Notes under the pieces: model-generated | Seen by the model: the letters and a program-made list of their open reading frames with translations, nothing else | Database searches by the model: none | Told to the model about the DNA's origin: nothing | Assembly: GCA_016717595.1 (NCBI GenBank) | Contig: JADKFE010000039.1 | Span: 14,051 to 78,050, forward strand | From: Deltaproteobacteria bacterium | GTDB lineage: Bacteria > Myxococcota_A > UBA796 > CAJQPC01 | Length of the DNA stretch: 64,000 nucleotides | Direction of reading: 5' to 3' | Program-made: the position numbers and the translations under genes | Shown: piece after piece, positions 23,166 to 32,074 of the stretch | How positions within the stretch are numbered: position 1 is the first letter of the stretch | How the letters are laid out: each line of letters opens with the position of its first letter

Positions 23166-24404
23166 GTGTCGAGCCCTTCGCCGATGAGCACCCTCAACCG
23201 CCTGACCGGCCTGCTTCACCCCGAGGCCAGCCTTCGGGTGGGCGCCGACGCCGCCCGCAGCGGTCGTGTCTCCCGAGGGGCCACGGGCCTCCGGCTCACC
23301 GGGGTGCGGCGCCAAGACCGTGTGCCGCCGGGGCCGCCCATCGAGGAGCTCAGCCTGTGCACCTTCGACGGCGCCCGGGTGGAGGGCGCGGAGATCGTGG
23401 GCCGGGCGCTGTTGTCGAGCTTCATCGGGGCCCAGCTCATCGAGCCTTTGGCCACGGCGGGCGCGCGCCTGGAGCTCTGCCGCCTCGACGGCGCGCTCCT
23501 GCAGAGCCCGGCCTTGGGCGGCATGGAGCTGATCTGCTGCTCACTTCGGGATCTCGAGGTGCGCGGAGGCCAGCTCGGTCGCCTGCTCGGCTGCGACGCC
23601 GTGGGCGCCCGGCTCACCGAGGTGAAGATCAGCGGCCTGGAGTCGAGCGATCTCAGCCTCGCGCGCCTGGAGCGCTGTGATCTGCGCGGCGCCGATCTGC
23701 GTGGGGTCTGCCTGCGCCGGGCCGAGCTGCGGGACTGCCGCTTGGAGGGGGCCTTGGTCGAAGGCGCCGATCTCTCCGGGGTGATCGGCCTGGATCGCGC
23801 CACCTTGCTGCAGCTCATCGAGGGCGGCGCCCGGGTGAGCGGCGCCTTCGCCGTGCGCCTCGCCCGCGCCCTGCGCCCCCGCGCGAGCGCCTCCGCCCAG
23901 CGCCGCCTCGCCGCGGCGTTCAGCGCCGCGGGCTGGCTCACGGCGATCGTCGGGGGCCTCGGCGCCGCGGCCCTGGTGCTCACCCCCCCTCCGCCGGTGG
24001 AGGCCCCGGCCCTGCCGCCGCCTTTAGAGCGTGTCGTCACCCCTGAAGATCGCCTTGGAACCCAGGCCGCGCTCAAGGAGCTTCGGGAGGCCTTGGGCCG
24101 CGCCCGGGCGGATCGCGCGGCGAAAGGCGCGACCAACGCCCAGTGGCCGAGCCTGCACGAGCTGCAAGAGAACCGCTACGATCTCGACGGCGACGGCCCC
24201 TCCGAGGTGATGCAGGCGCTTCTGCCCCAAGGCCTGCCCGACAACCTGCTCACCGAGTCCCGGGGCGGGGTGCTGCCGTACTGTGAGGAGCCGCCGAGCC
24301 AGGCCGCGCTCCAAGAGGTCGACGCCGACTGGCACTACTGCGACATCAACGGGCGCCTGTTCGCCACGGCGGGCTTCACCAAAGAGGCCACGCTGAACTG
24401 GTGA
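23166..24404 (+). CDS. Membrane-anchored pentapeptide-repeat protein
   Basis: A 412-residue protein of three parts. Residues about 55-210 are degenerate pentapeptide repeats (LSLARLERCDLRGADLRGVCLRRAELRDCRLEGALVEGADLSG) predicted to form a beta-helix, cytoplasmic if the topology is as it looks. One membrane span lies near residues 253-272 (AAGWLTAIVGGLGAAALVL). A periplasmic region ends with a small domain (WPSLHELQENRYDLDGDG...WHYCDINGRLFATAG) that resembles the globular end of pseudopilin-like proteins. GTG 23166 and ATG 23184 are both possible starts. I know of no protein with this exact order. Confidence 0.75.
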   Translation: MSSPSPMSTLNRLTGLLHPEASLRVGADAARSGRVSRGATGLRLTGVRRQDRVPPGPPIEELSLCTFDGARVEGAEIVGRALLSSFIGAQLIEPLATAGARLELCRLDGALLQSPALGGMELICCSLRDLEVRGGQLGRLLGCDAVGARLTEVKISGLESSDLSLARLERCDLRGADLRGVCLRRAELRDCRLEGALVEGADLSGVIGLDRATLLQLIEGGARVSGAFAVRLARALRPRASASAQRRLAAAFSAAGWLTAIVGGLGAAALVLTPPPPVEAPALPPPLERVVTPEDRLGTQAALKELREALGRARADRAAKGATNAQWPSLHELQENRYDLDGDGPSEVMQALLPQGLPDNLLTESRGGVLPYCEEPPSQAALQEVDADWHYCDINGRLFATAGFTKEATLNW

Positions 24405-24423
24405 GCGGGCCGTTGAGCCGCGC

Positions 24424-27027
24424 TCAGCCGCCGTCTTCAGGCCGCCGCTTGGGGGCCTTGGGGTCGATCAGCTCCTTCGGCGTCGGCTCCGGCGGTGGCG
24501 GCGGTGGCGGCGGCGGCTCACCTTCGTCGGCGTGATCTTGGTAACCGAGGGCCTCCAGCGCCCGCGACATCTCGTCGTCCATGCCCGAGACGGCCTCCGC
24601 CTGGGGGATCCACGGCGCGAAGCCCCAGGTCACCGTGGCCCGGCGTGCGCCCGCGCGCACGGTGCCCAAGGTGTGGGCGCTGCCGTCGGGCAAGGTCACG
24701 GCGTTGGGGATCACGACCTCCGCCGTCTGCCCGCCCAAGGTGAAGCTGAGCCCGGCGAGCTGCAGCGGATCACCGGCGGGCACGAGGTAGAGCTCGCGGC
24801 TGCCTTTGGAGCCCGCGCTCAACAGGATCCGCACCACACCCTCGGGGTCGGGGCCGGTGAGCGTCATGTCCGCGCCTTTGAGGGGGTCACCGCCGAGCCA
24901 CGCGGCGCGGATGCCGCCGGGGTGACGAATCTCCAGCAGCTCATCTTGACTGGGCGCCTTGTTGACCCCGGCCAGCTCAACGCGCCACGAGAGCGGCGCC
25001 TCACGGCCGATCGCCTGGCCCATCGCGGCGCGAAGCGGGGTCAGATCGGCGCTCGCCCGCAGGTCGTTGGCCTCGCCAGGGTCGGCGGCGAGGTCGTAGA
25101 CGGCCTCTTTGCCCGCGCTGCTCGTCCACTTCAGGTCGTTTGAGAGGGATCCCCAGCGCTCATCCCCATACAGCGGCCGACCAAACGCCTGGGCCCGGCC
25201 CTCCAAGAGCGCCAGCGCCGTGGCGTCGCCTTGCGCCGCGGGCACCAAGGATCGCCCATCGGCGTCTTCAGCCTTTATTCCCACCAGCTCAAGCACGGTC
25301 GGGGTGATGTCCAGGAGCGAGACCGGCGCGTCCACCCGACCCGGCGGCAAGCCCGGCGACTTCACGATGAGCGGCACCCGCAGGAGCTCATCGTAGAGGG
25401 TGTGGCCGTGCTCAAAGCCGCCGTGATCCCAGAGCTCTTCGCCATGATCCGCGAAGATCACGACGGTGGTGTCTTCGCCCATCACCTCCAGAAGCGCGCT
25501 GACCTGATCGTCGAGGTAGCGGATGTTCTGGTCGTAGCGGTCGGTGACCCACTGGGAGACGGCCTCCCGATCCTTCTTCATGGCGTTGAGGATCGGGGTG
25601 CGGGTGTCGTCGTCCTCAAGGCCCGCCGGGGCCGGGCCCGCCCAGAGGTCTCGGTAGGCCGAGGGCTCGGTGTAGGGCAGGTGGACGTCCATCGTGTGCA
25701 ACATCACCAGCGTGTCGCGCCCGGGGTGCCGGCTCAAGAAGTCTTGAACTTTCGCGACCTGCACCTCAGCGATGGGCCAGTTGACGCAGCCGTGCTGGCT
25801 CCAGCCCTGGGCCATGTCGAAGTTGGACGAGAGGTAGACGTTGCCCACAAACGCGCCCGTGGCCCAGCCGGCCTCAGCGAGCTGCTCGGGCAAGATCGGC
25901 CCCCGACGCCACATCTCGGGCTGCCGACCGGAGAGGATCGTGCGGGTCGAAGGTAAGGTCCACGGCGCCACAGAGCGCGCCTCATCAAAGACGACGGCGC
26001 CTTTGGCCCAGGCGTCTAGCTTGGGTGAGGTGTCGCGCTCGTAGCCGTACATCCCCAGGTGATCGGGGCGCAGGGTGTCCAAAAACACCAGCAGCACCTT
26101 CTTGGGGCGCTCGGCGGGGGAGTACAGCGTCGGCTCGGCCAGAAAGACGTAGTCGAGCTCCGTGGAGCCGCCGCCCTCTGTGGCGAAGCCGATCCGCGCC
26201 TTCTTCCCGGCGAATCGTGAGAGGTCGAGGCGCACGGGCTCCCAGCGGCCCACGGCCACGGGCATCCGCAGGGCCTCCTCGGTGGCGCCGCCCTCGACGG
26301 TGACGCTGACGATGAGCTCGGCGCCGTCTGAGCGGGCGCGCTCGGCGAGCTCTGGGGGCAGCACCACGGCGTCGAGCTGTAAGGTGGCCGAGGGCGGCAT
26401 CACCACGTCCCACTCCGCCCGGGCCGGGGCGGGCAGCAGCAGCCCGGTGCGGGTGTCGGGGCCGAGCTGGACGCTGCGCGCCACGAAGTCGGCCTGAGAG
26501 AGCCCCGACTCCTTGAGGTTCAGCCCACGCTCTCGCTCGCTCGCTTTGGGGTAAACCAACGAGAGCTCGCCGTCCTCTGGCGCGCCGCGGTCTCCCGGCA
26601 GACGAAGGATGAGCGTCGTCTCGGTGATCGCCCAGGTGTTCTTTTTGGGTTTGCCGTCGCGTTTGCCATACGGCCAGGCTTTGCCGTCGGCGCCGAGGAC
26701 CTTCATGCCTCGGGGGGCGCTGTAATAAAACAGCTCCCGCATACGCACGGGGAGCGGGGCCTCGTACACCTGCACGCCGTCTTGGGTGCGGGTCAAGGTG
26801 AACGGCCCGAAGATCGGCGCGGCGTCTGGGGTGTCTTGGGCGCCGGGGCGGCTCGTCTGCGGCAAGCTCAGCGCGTCGATCTCGTCCATGCGCCGAGCGA
26901 AGGCGTAGGGCTCACCCACAGACCCCGGCGGGAGCGGCGCCCCGCCGTCATCTAGGTGAGGAGCGCCGCCGCAGCCGACGGCGCCCAACAAGAGGGAGAG
27001 CCTCCCCCAGCGCGCTGGTGCGGTCAT
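24424..27027 (-). CDS. Alkaline-phosphatase/sulfatase-fold lipoprotein
   Basis: An 867-residue lipoprotein (signal peptide with LLLGAVGC, Cys near residue 19). Residues about 305-620 carry the sulfatase fold: VLLVFLDTLRPDHLGMYGYERDTSP with metal-binding Asp, SVAPWTLPSTRTILSGRQ at the nucleophile position (about 350-370), LHTMDVHLPY, and FADHGEELWDHGGFEHGHTLYDELLRVPLIV (about 529-560). The nucleophile position is Thr where true sulfatases have a formylglycine Cys/Ser, so it is probably not a sulfate ester hydrolase. The N-terminal 300 residues and the C-terminal 200 are beta-rich; the end is a Pro-rich tail. It may act on surface polymers or lipids. Confidence 0.85.
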   Translation of the reverse strand: MTAPARWGRLSLLLGAVGCGGAPHLDDGGAPLPPGSVGEPYAFARRMDEIDALSLPQTSRPGAQDTPDAAPIFGPFTLTRTQDGVQVYEAPLPVRMRELFYYSAPRGMKVLGADGKAWPYGKRDGKPKKNTWAITETTLILRLPGDRGAPEDGELSLVYPKASERERGLNLKESGLSQADFVARSVQLGPDTRTGLLLPAPARAEWDVVMPPSATLQLDAVVLPPELAERARSDGAELIVSVTVEGGATEEALRMPVAVGRWEPVRLDLSRFAGKKARIGFATEGGGSTELDYVFLAEPTLYSPAERPKKVLLVFLDTLRPDHLGMYGYERDTSPKLDAWAKGAVVFDEARSVAPWTLPSTRTILSGRQPEMWRRGPILPEQLAEAGWATGAFVGNVYLSSNFDMAQGWSQHGCVNWPIAEVQVAKVQDFLSRHPGRDTLVMLHTMDVHLPYTEPSAYRDLWAGPAPAGLEDDDTRTPILNAMKKDREAVSQWVTDRYDQNIRYLDDQVSALLEVMGEDTTVVIFADHGEELWDHGGFEHGHTLYDELLRVPLIVKSPGLPPGRVDAPVSLLDITPTVLELVGIKAEDADGRSLVPAAQGDATALALLEGRAQAFGRPLYGDERWGSLSNDLKWTSSAGKEAVYDLAADPGEANDLRASADLTPLRAAMGQAIGREAPLSWRVELAGVNKAPSQDELLEIRHPGGIRAAWLGGDPLKGADMTLTGPDPEGVVRILLSAGSKGSRELYLVPAGDPLQLAGLSFTLGGQTAEVVIPNAVTLPDGSAHTLGTVRAGARRATVTWGFAPWIPQAEAVSGMDDEMSRALEALGYQDHADEGEPPPPPPPPPEPTPKELIDPKAPKRRPEDGG

Positions 27028-27045
27028 CGTGTGGGGGAGATCCGC

Positions 27046-28440
27046 TCAGCGACGGCGACGGAGGAGGAGACCGGCGAGGGCCATGAGCCCGGCGCCGAGG
27101 CCAGCGCCGCCGCCCGAGGTCGTCGAGCAAGAGCGCGCCTTCTCGATGATGATCACTTTATCGACGCTGGACTCGCCACCCGGACCCACGGCGGTGAGGC
27201 GGACGGTGTAGTCACCCTCCTCCTCAAAGACGAACTTGGGCGTCCAGGAGTTGTACTCAAAGAGCGGCTCGCCCGAGGCGCTGCCGCCCTTGAAGACCTC
27301 CCAGGTGAGCCCATCGACGCAGCCGTAGGTGTCTACGACGGTCTGGTTGAGCGCCTGGTAGGTGAGGCCGCTCACGGCTTGGAGCTCAAAGCCGGGCTCG
27401 GGCTCACCACAGACGAGCACGATCCCCAGCTCACGCTGGGTGTGGCCCCAGTCACCGCAGGCGTCGGAGACGCCGGTGAAGGTGGCGTTGATCGTGAACT
27501 GGCCCTGGGTCTCGAAGGTGTGGCAGGGCTCTGACTCCGTCGAGGTCTCGCCGTCGCCGAAGGCCCACTCGATCGTCTGGATCTCGCTGAGGGTCTCTTC
27601 GCTGGCCTCAAGCTCAAAGCACACCTCGAGGGGGGCCTTGCCGGAGACCGCGGTGGAGTCGTCGTTCTCGGTGACGATGTTGAACCGCACGAAGGGGCCG
27701 TAGAGCGCCGTGATGCCCGTGACGTCGTCGTCGTTGATGCTGTTGCGGTCGGTCACACAAGACGCGCCCGTCCAGTACATCGTGGCGTCTTGGAGCACGA
27801 GGCTGTTGCAGGAGTCGTCCTGCTCACAGGAGTGCGCCATGCCCAACAAGTGGCCGACCTCATGGGTGCCCGTGGCCTCGACGCTGCGCACGTCGCCAGA
27901 GCAGCCGGCCTCGATCTCTTCAGTGGTGCCCCAGTTGATGTCGTTGTTGAAGACGATGTCGTTGCCGGGGGTGACGCCGTAGATCTTGGTCGCGCCGACA
28001 CGCTTGATGTAGTTCGTGTAGTCGATGCGGGAGATGGTGACGGCGTTGACGCCAGAGGCGTGGGCGTCCTTGGGGTCGTCCCAGTAGAACTTCACCATGC
28101 CGTCGCTGGGGTTCTCACCCTCGTTGCCGGGGTTCACGCCTTGGTACTCGTAGTCGAAGATCGCGCAGTTGGCGTCTTCGTACTGGTAGTCGGTCACCCA
28201 GCGGGCGGGCAGCGTCTCTTCGCAGTAGGGCGTCCAGTGCCAGTTGCAGAACATCTTGATCGCGACGTTCTCTTGGTAATAACGGCCGGTCTCGGCGTCG
28301 ATCTCCTGGGGGAGCGAGTCCTCCAGGTAGTCCGTCATGTAGAAGTCGATGGGGAGCTGCTCGGGGGCGTACATCCAGCCCGTGAGCTCAAAACCGAAGG
28401 CTGATGGGGCGAAGAGGAGGAGAGCGGCGGCGACCATCAC
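27046..28440 (-). CDS. Secreted matrixin-like metalloprotease with PKD domains and MYXO-CTERM
   Basis: A 464-residue exported protein. After the signal peptide (LLLFAPSAFG) comes a catalytic domain with the zinc site ATGTHEVGHLLGMAHS (about residues 187-202; HExGHxxGxxH) and a Met-turn candidate DATMYW. The rest includes two Ig-like PKD-type domains (WAFGDGETSTESEPCHTFETQGQFTINATF about residues 290-320, and TYQALN...FVFEEEGDYTVRLTAVGPGGESS about 370-435). It ends with Cys, a Gly-rich stretch, a hydrophobic helix and RRRR, the MYXO-CTERM tripartite sorting tail of Myxococcota. GTG 28440 overlaps the stop of the upstream gene. Confidence 0.9.
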   Translation of the reverse strand: MMVAAALLLFAPSAFGFELTGWMYAPEQLPIDFYMTDYLEDSLPQEIDAETGRYYQENVAIKMFCNWHWTPYCEETLPARWVTDYQYEDANCAIFDYEYQGVNPGNEGENPSDGMVKFYWDDPKDAHASGVNAVTISRIDYTNYIKRVGATKIYGVTPGNDIVFNNDINWGTTEEIEAGCSGDVRSVEATGTHEVGHLLGMAHSCEQDDSCNSLVLQDATMYWTGASCVTDRNSINDDDVTGITALYGPFVRFNIVTENDDSTAVSGKAPLEVCFELEASEETLSEIQTIEWAFGDGETSTESEPCHTFETQGQFTINATFTGVSDACGDWGHTQRELGIVLVCGEPEPGFELQAVSGLTYQALNQTVVDTYGCVDGLTWEVFKGGSASGEPLFEYNSWTPKFVFEEEGDYTVRLTAVGPGGESSVDKVIIIEKARSCSTTSGGGAGLGAGLMALAGLLLRRRR

Positions 28441-29090
28441 TTGACCCCAGGCTGAAGGCGGTTGATCTCGCGGAGGCGCGCTTCGCTGGCGCCGGGGACG
28501 GGCTGGCCGTCCCAGCCCAAGGCGACGCGGGCGCGAACCTGGGTCTCCAGGTCGGGGACGTAGACGCGCTCAGCGGCGGGCGGGTTGGGGATGAAGTTGT
28601 GGTCGTACCAACGATCTTGGCGCACGGTGAAGCGCACCAGCATCTCTTGCCCGCTCTGGGGGTCGATGCGCACGGTGTACTTGCCCTGGTTCATCCCGAC
28701 GACGAGGAGCTGGCCGGCGCTGTTCTTCTCTAAGAAGACGATCATCTCTTCGCCGACGGAGAAGCGCGGGGCGCCGACGACGATCACCGCGTCGTTGCGC
28801 AGCACACCGCCGAGCTGGTCGATCACCAGGGTGCGCCCGGTGGCTTGGCCCTTGAGCGAGCTGTTGACGGTGATCTGGGCGCGGGTCCACAGCTCATCAC
28901 CGAGCTGCTCCACCCAAACTTCAGTGACCGTGGCGCGCACGACGAGGTCTGCGGCGTCGGTCATCTGCTCGACGCTGAGCGTTGAGAGCGTCGTGGCCTC
29001 AACACGCGGGGAGAGCGCGCCGAGCGCGAACACGCCGCCGAGCGCGAGCGCGCCGCCGAGCGTGAGGTTGGTCAGCAGCCGAGTGAGCAT
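28437..29090 (-). CDS. Exported protein co-transcribed with the metalloprotease
   Basis: A 217-residue protein with a signal peptide (TNLTLGGALALGGVFALGALSPRVEA, cut near residue 30). The mature domain, LSVEQMTDAADLVVRATVTEVWVEQLGDELWTRAQITVNSSLKGQATGRTLVIDQLGG, is beta-sheet in character and resembles the 'probable secreted' proteins that precede matrixin-like proteases in myxobacteria. I do not know its function; a chaperone or pro-region partner is a guess. Its last base pairs overlap the metalloprotease start (GTGA). The start at ATG 29090 is chosen because it directly begins the signal peptide. Confidence 0.75.
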   Translation of the reverse strand: MLTRLLTNLTLGGALALGGVFALGALSPRVEATTLSTLSVEQMTDAADLVVRATVTEVWVEQLGDELWTRAQITVNSSLKGQATGRTLVIDQLGGVLRNDAVIVVGAPRFSVGEEMIVFLEKNSAGQLLVVGMNQGKYTVRIDPQSGQEMLVRFTVRQDRWYDHNFIPNPPAAERVYVPDLETQVRARVALGWDGQPVPGASEARLREINRLQPGVK

Positions 29091-29150
29091 CGAAGGCCTC
29101 GGGTCGAGTGAAGTTTGGCCGCTCCGTAGAGGCGGCATCACGAATGGTTG

Positions 29151-29207
29151 AAATACTCGATGAAAGCCTCTGACGTCAAGCGAGTTGACGTCGGCCAATT
29201 CTTCGCG
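29151..29207. promoter_or_regulatory. Divergent promoters sharing a perfect inverted-repeat operator
   Basis: GACGTCAA (29172-29179) and TTGACGTC (29185-29192) form a perfect 8-base inverted repeat around GCGAG. Each arm includes TTGACG facing outward, so each can be a -35. On the plus strand the matching -10 would be TACTCA at 29208, 17 bases later. On the minus strand it would be GTATTT at 29156-29151. The site lies between the protease operon and the receptor operon and could bind a dimeric repressor controlling both. Confidence 0.5.
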
Positions 29208-29282
29208 TACTCATTTTCCCGTTAGCCCCCTCGTCCGCGCGGCCCCAACAGCGTTATGCTGCGGGGCCTCCGCCGGGAGAAG

Positions 29283-32048
29283 ATGATGAAGCTGTTCACG
29301 ATGGTTCGTACGCTGGCCCTGATGGGCGTCCCGATGCTCGCCGTGAGCGCCGGCTCCGTGATCCTTGGGTCCGGTGCCGCTTACGCGCAGACCACCGGGA
29401 CGATCAAAGGTGAGGTCATCGACGACTCAGGCCTTGAGGTGCCAGGCGTCTTGATCACCGTCGATGGGCCGAACCTCATCGGCGGCGCCCAGCAGGAGTA
29501 CACCGACGACGCGGGTCGGTTCCTGTTCACGAACCTCCCGCCGGGCATCTACACCGTCACCGCCGAGAAGGCGGGCTTTGGCAAGAAGCGGTACACGAAC
29601 CAGCAGGTCCTCATCGGCAAGAACACCGCCTTGACCATTGAGATGTCGGTGCAAGAGGCCGGCGCCGAGATGGTGATCATCGCGGACCGCCCGGCGATCG
29701 ACACCGAGTCCGCCAGCCGCACCACGGTGCTCACCAAAGAGTTCTTGGAGCGTGTGCCCAACAGCCGCTCCTACCAGGACGCCGTTGGCGCCACGGCGGG
29801 TGTGCTCGCCGGTGGCAACCCCAACATGGGCGGCGCGTCCTCCAACGAGAACACCTACATGATGGACGGTGTGAACGTCACCGACCCCGTCACCGGCACG
29901 TTCTCCCTGAACTTCAACTATGACGCGATGGAGCAGATCGAGGTCGCTACGGGCGCTTTCGACGCAGAAGATGCGACGAACTTAGGCGGCGTCATTAGAC
30001 TGGTGACCAAGACTGGCTCGAACCAGCTTGAGTTCGACACCTCGATCTACTACGAGACGGCCGCTTGGGCCCCCAAGATGGACGCCCGATTCGGCGCGGA
30101 CGGCGCCGACTTGGCCCCCACCGACTTCGACTCGCAGTTCTCGTCGATGTCGTTCAACGGCCTCATCTCGGGCCCCGTCGTGCGCGACAAGGCGTTCCTC
30201 GTCGTGTCCTACACGATGGAGCGCAGCCTCATCGCCCGGGTGGGCATCGACCTCCCCCGCGACTATGAGGGCCACTACGTCTACGCGAAGCTGACGATGC
30301 AGCCCACGGCGTCCAACCGCTTCACGGTGCTCTCGCAGATTCAGCCCACGACGATCGACAACACCACCCAGGACAACCGCTTCGTGAAGCCCGAGGCCCA
30401 GTCTCGTCAGGCCCAGGGCGGCATCGTGGCCTCGGCCCAGTGGGACTGGTTCCCAGGCACGGACGTCACCGTCGAGAGCAAGCTCACGCTCCAGCAGAAC
30501 TACATCGAGACGGGCGGCGTGCCCTGCACGCACAACAAGCGCCTCGGGTACAACCCCTGCGAGCCTGAGGAGCTCGAGAACACCTACGACTTCAAGACGC
30601 CGGGCCGGCTGGGCATCAACAACGCCTACGACTCTGGCAACTACTACTACTACCAGTTTGACGACCGCACCCGCTGGAGCGCGGTGTCCAAGGTCTCGGC
30701 CCTTGATCAGCAGATCCCCTTCCTCACGGGAGATCACGACTTCAAGGCCGGCTTTGAGGTAGACGTGCTGCGGTGGGACCGCTCGGTCGGCTACACCAAC
30801 AACATCTACTACGCCGACTGGAACCAGCAGACCTACGACCCCTCCACGTTCCAGAACTACTACTGGGTCGAGGCGAGCGGCGAGTCGGACATCGTCGCCG
30901 GCGGTGAGCACTACGGCGCCTTCCTCCAAGACGTCTACCAGCCCATCGACAACCTCACCTTCCGGTACGGTCTGCGCTGGGACCGCTCGATCATGCGGAA
31001 CAACTTCAACGAGGCCGTCGTTGACTTCGGCGTGTTCGGGCCGCGCTTTTACGTCATCTGGGACCCATTCGGCGACGGCAAGACGAAGGTCGCCGGCGGT
31101 TACGGTCGGTTCAACGGCATCGGTAACCTCGGCATCGCCGCCGACCTCAACCAGTCCAACGGTCTCGGCACGAAGCTGTTCTTGGGTGAGCCCTGGAACA
31201 ACTACACCAACTCGACCTCGTTCAACTACAGCCTGAACCCGCCCGACAACACCAACACCGTGCACGACGCGCTCACGGCGCCGCACTCCGACGAGTTCAG
31301 CTTCGTCGGTGAGCGTCAGGTGATTCAGGATCTCGTCTTCGGTGTGAGCTTCACCAGCAAGTTCACCCGCAACGTCTACGTCTTCGACGAGACGAACATC
31401 ATCTGGGACGAGAAGGGCTACGGCTTCATCGGCACCGGCGACGGTCAGGTGGAGAGTCGTAACCGCCTGCGCACCCCCTCGTTGAGCCGCCGCGACTACT
31501 ACCAGACCGACACCTACATCCGGCGCAACTTCGCGGATCGTTGGCTGGCGTCGGCGACCTACACCTACGCCGTCTCGCGCGGCACCGTGCTCGAGGGCAA
31601 CAGCACGGCCTTGGCTGTCGCGCCCCAGGCCGAGTACGCCTACGGCAACCTCGGCACGGACGTCCGCCATCAGGTGAAGGCCCAGCTCGCTTGGGACCTC
31701 CCGAACGATCCTTGGACCACCCGCCTCGGCGCCAGCCTTGAGTATTACTCGGGGGCCCCGCTCACTCGGTACTACTTCTCGGCCGGTTACGGCGGCAGCG
31801 CCCTGCTGCGTGAGCCTGTCGGCACCTACGCCCGTGTTGAGCCCATCTACTACGCGAACCTAGCGATCAGCCAGGCGATCAAGGTGCCCAAGGGCCAGTT
31901 CCGCGTCGAGGCCGCGCTGCTCAACGCGATCAACGCGCGTCAGGCGGCGACGGTCAACGGCACCTACCTCTACGCCCAGAACCGCTGGTCGATCCTCTAC
32001 CGCCAGAACCTGATGACCGGTCGTATCGGCGTCAGCTACGACTTCTGA
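29283..32048 (+). CDS. Oar-like TonB-dependent receptor with N-terminal carboxypeptidase regulatory-like domain
   Basis: A 921-residue outer-membrane protein. The signal peptide (residues 1-36, ending GAAYAQ) leads to a carboxypeptidase regulatory-like beta domain (TIKGEVIDDSGLEVPGVLITVDGP..., about 38-120). A plug domain follows (VLTKEFLERVPNSRSYQDAVGATAGVLAGGNPNMGGASSNENTYMMDGVNV, about 140-245) and then a large beta-barrel rich in Tyr, Asn and Asp. The C-terminal residue is Phe after GRIGVSY, the usual BAM signal. Such Oar proteins in Myxococcus affect adventurous surface traits and export or uptake of proteins. ATG 29283 is taken because it starts the signal peptide; it follows GGGAGA. 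Confidence 0.92.
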   Translation: MMKLFTMVRTLALMGVPMLAVSAGSVILGSGAAYAQTTGTIKGEVIDDSGLEVPGVLITVDGPNLIGGAQQEYTDDAGRFLFTNLPPGIYTVTAEKAGFGKKRYTNQQVLIGKNTALTIEMSVQEAGAEMVIIADRPAIDTESASRTTVLTKEFLERVPNSRSYQDAVGATAGVLAGGNPNMGGASSNENTYMMDGVNVTDPVTGTFSLNFNYDAMEQIEVATGAFDAEDATNLGGVIRLVTKTGSNQLEFDTSIYYETAAWAPKMDARFGADGADLAPTDFDSQFSSMSFNGLISGPVVRDKAFLVVSYTMERSLIARVGIDLPRDYEGHYVYAKLTMQPTASNRFTVLSQIQPTTIDNTTQDNRFVKPEAQSRQAQGGIVASAQWDWFPGTDVTVESKLTLQQNYIETGGVPCTHNKRLGYNPCEPEELENTYDFKTPGRLGINNAYDSGNYYYYQFDDRTRWSAVSKVSALDQQIPFLTGDHDFKAGFEVDVLRWDRSVGYTNNIYYADWNQQTYDPSTFQNYYWVEASGESDIVAGGEHYGAFLQDVYQPIDNLTFRYGLRWDRSIMRNNFNEAVVDFGVFGPRFYVIWDPFGDGKTKVAGGYGRFNGIGNLGIAADLNQSNGLGTKLFLGEPWNNYTNSTSFNYSLNPPDNTNTVHDALTAPHSDEFSFVGERQVIQDLVFGVSFTSKFTRNVYVFDETNIIWDEKGYGFIGTGDGQVESRNRLRTPSLSRRDYYQTDTYIRRNFADRWLASATYTYAVSRGTVLEGNSTALAVAPQAEYAYGNLGTDVRHQVKAQLAWDLPNDPWTTRLGASLEYYSGAPLTRYYFSAGYGGSALLREPVGTYARVEPIYYANLAISQAIKVPKGQFRVEAALLNAINARQAATVNGTYLYAQNRWSILYRQNLMTGRIGVSYDF

Positions 32049-32074
32049 TGTCCCCCCGAGGAGTGCTCTTCGAC

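Noticed and set aside
29982..31670. 562-residue open frame antisense to the Oar-like receptor
   Set aside because: It is the complement of a conserved barrel gene and has only Val/Gly/Ala/Arg-rich sequence without any fold; long antisense frames are normal in GC-rich genes.
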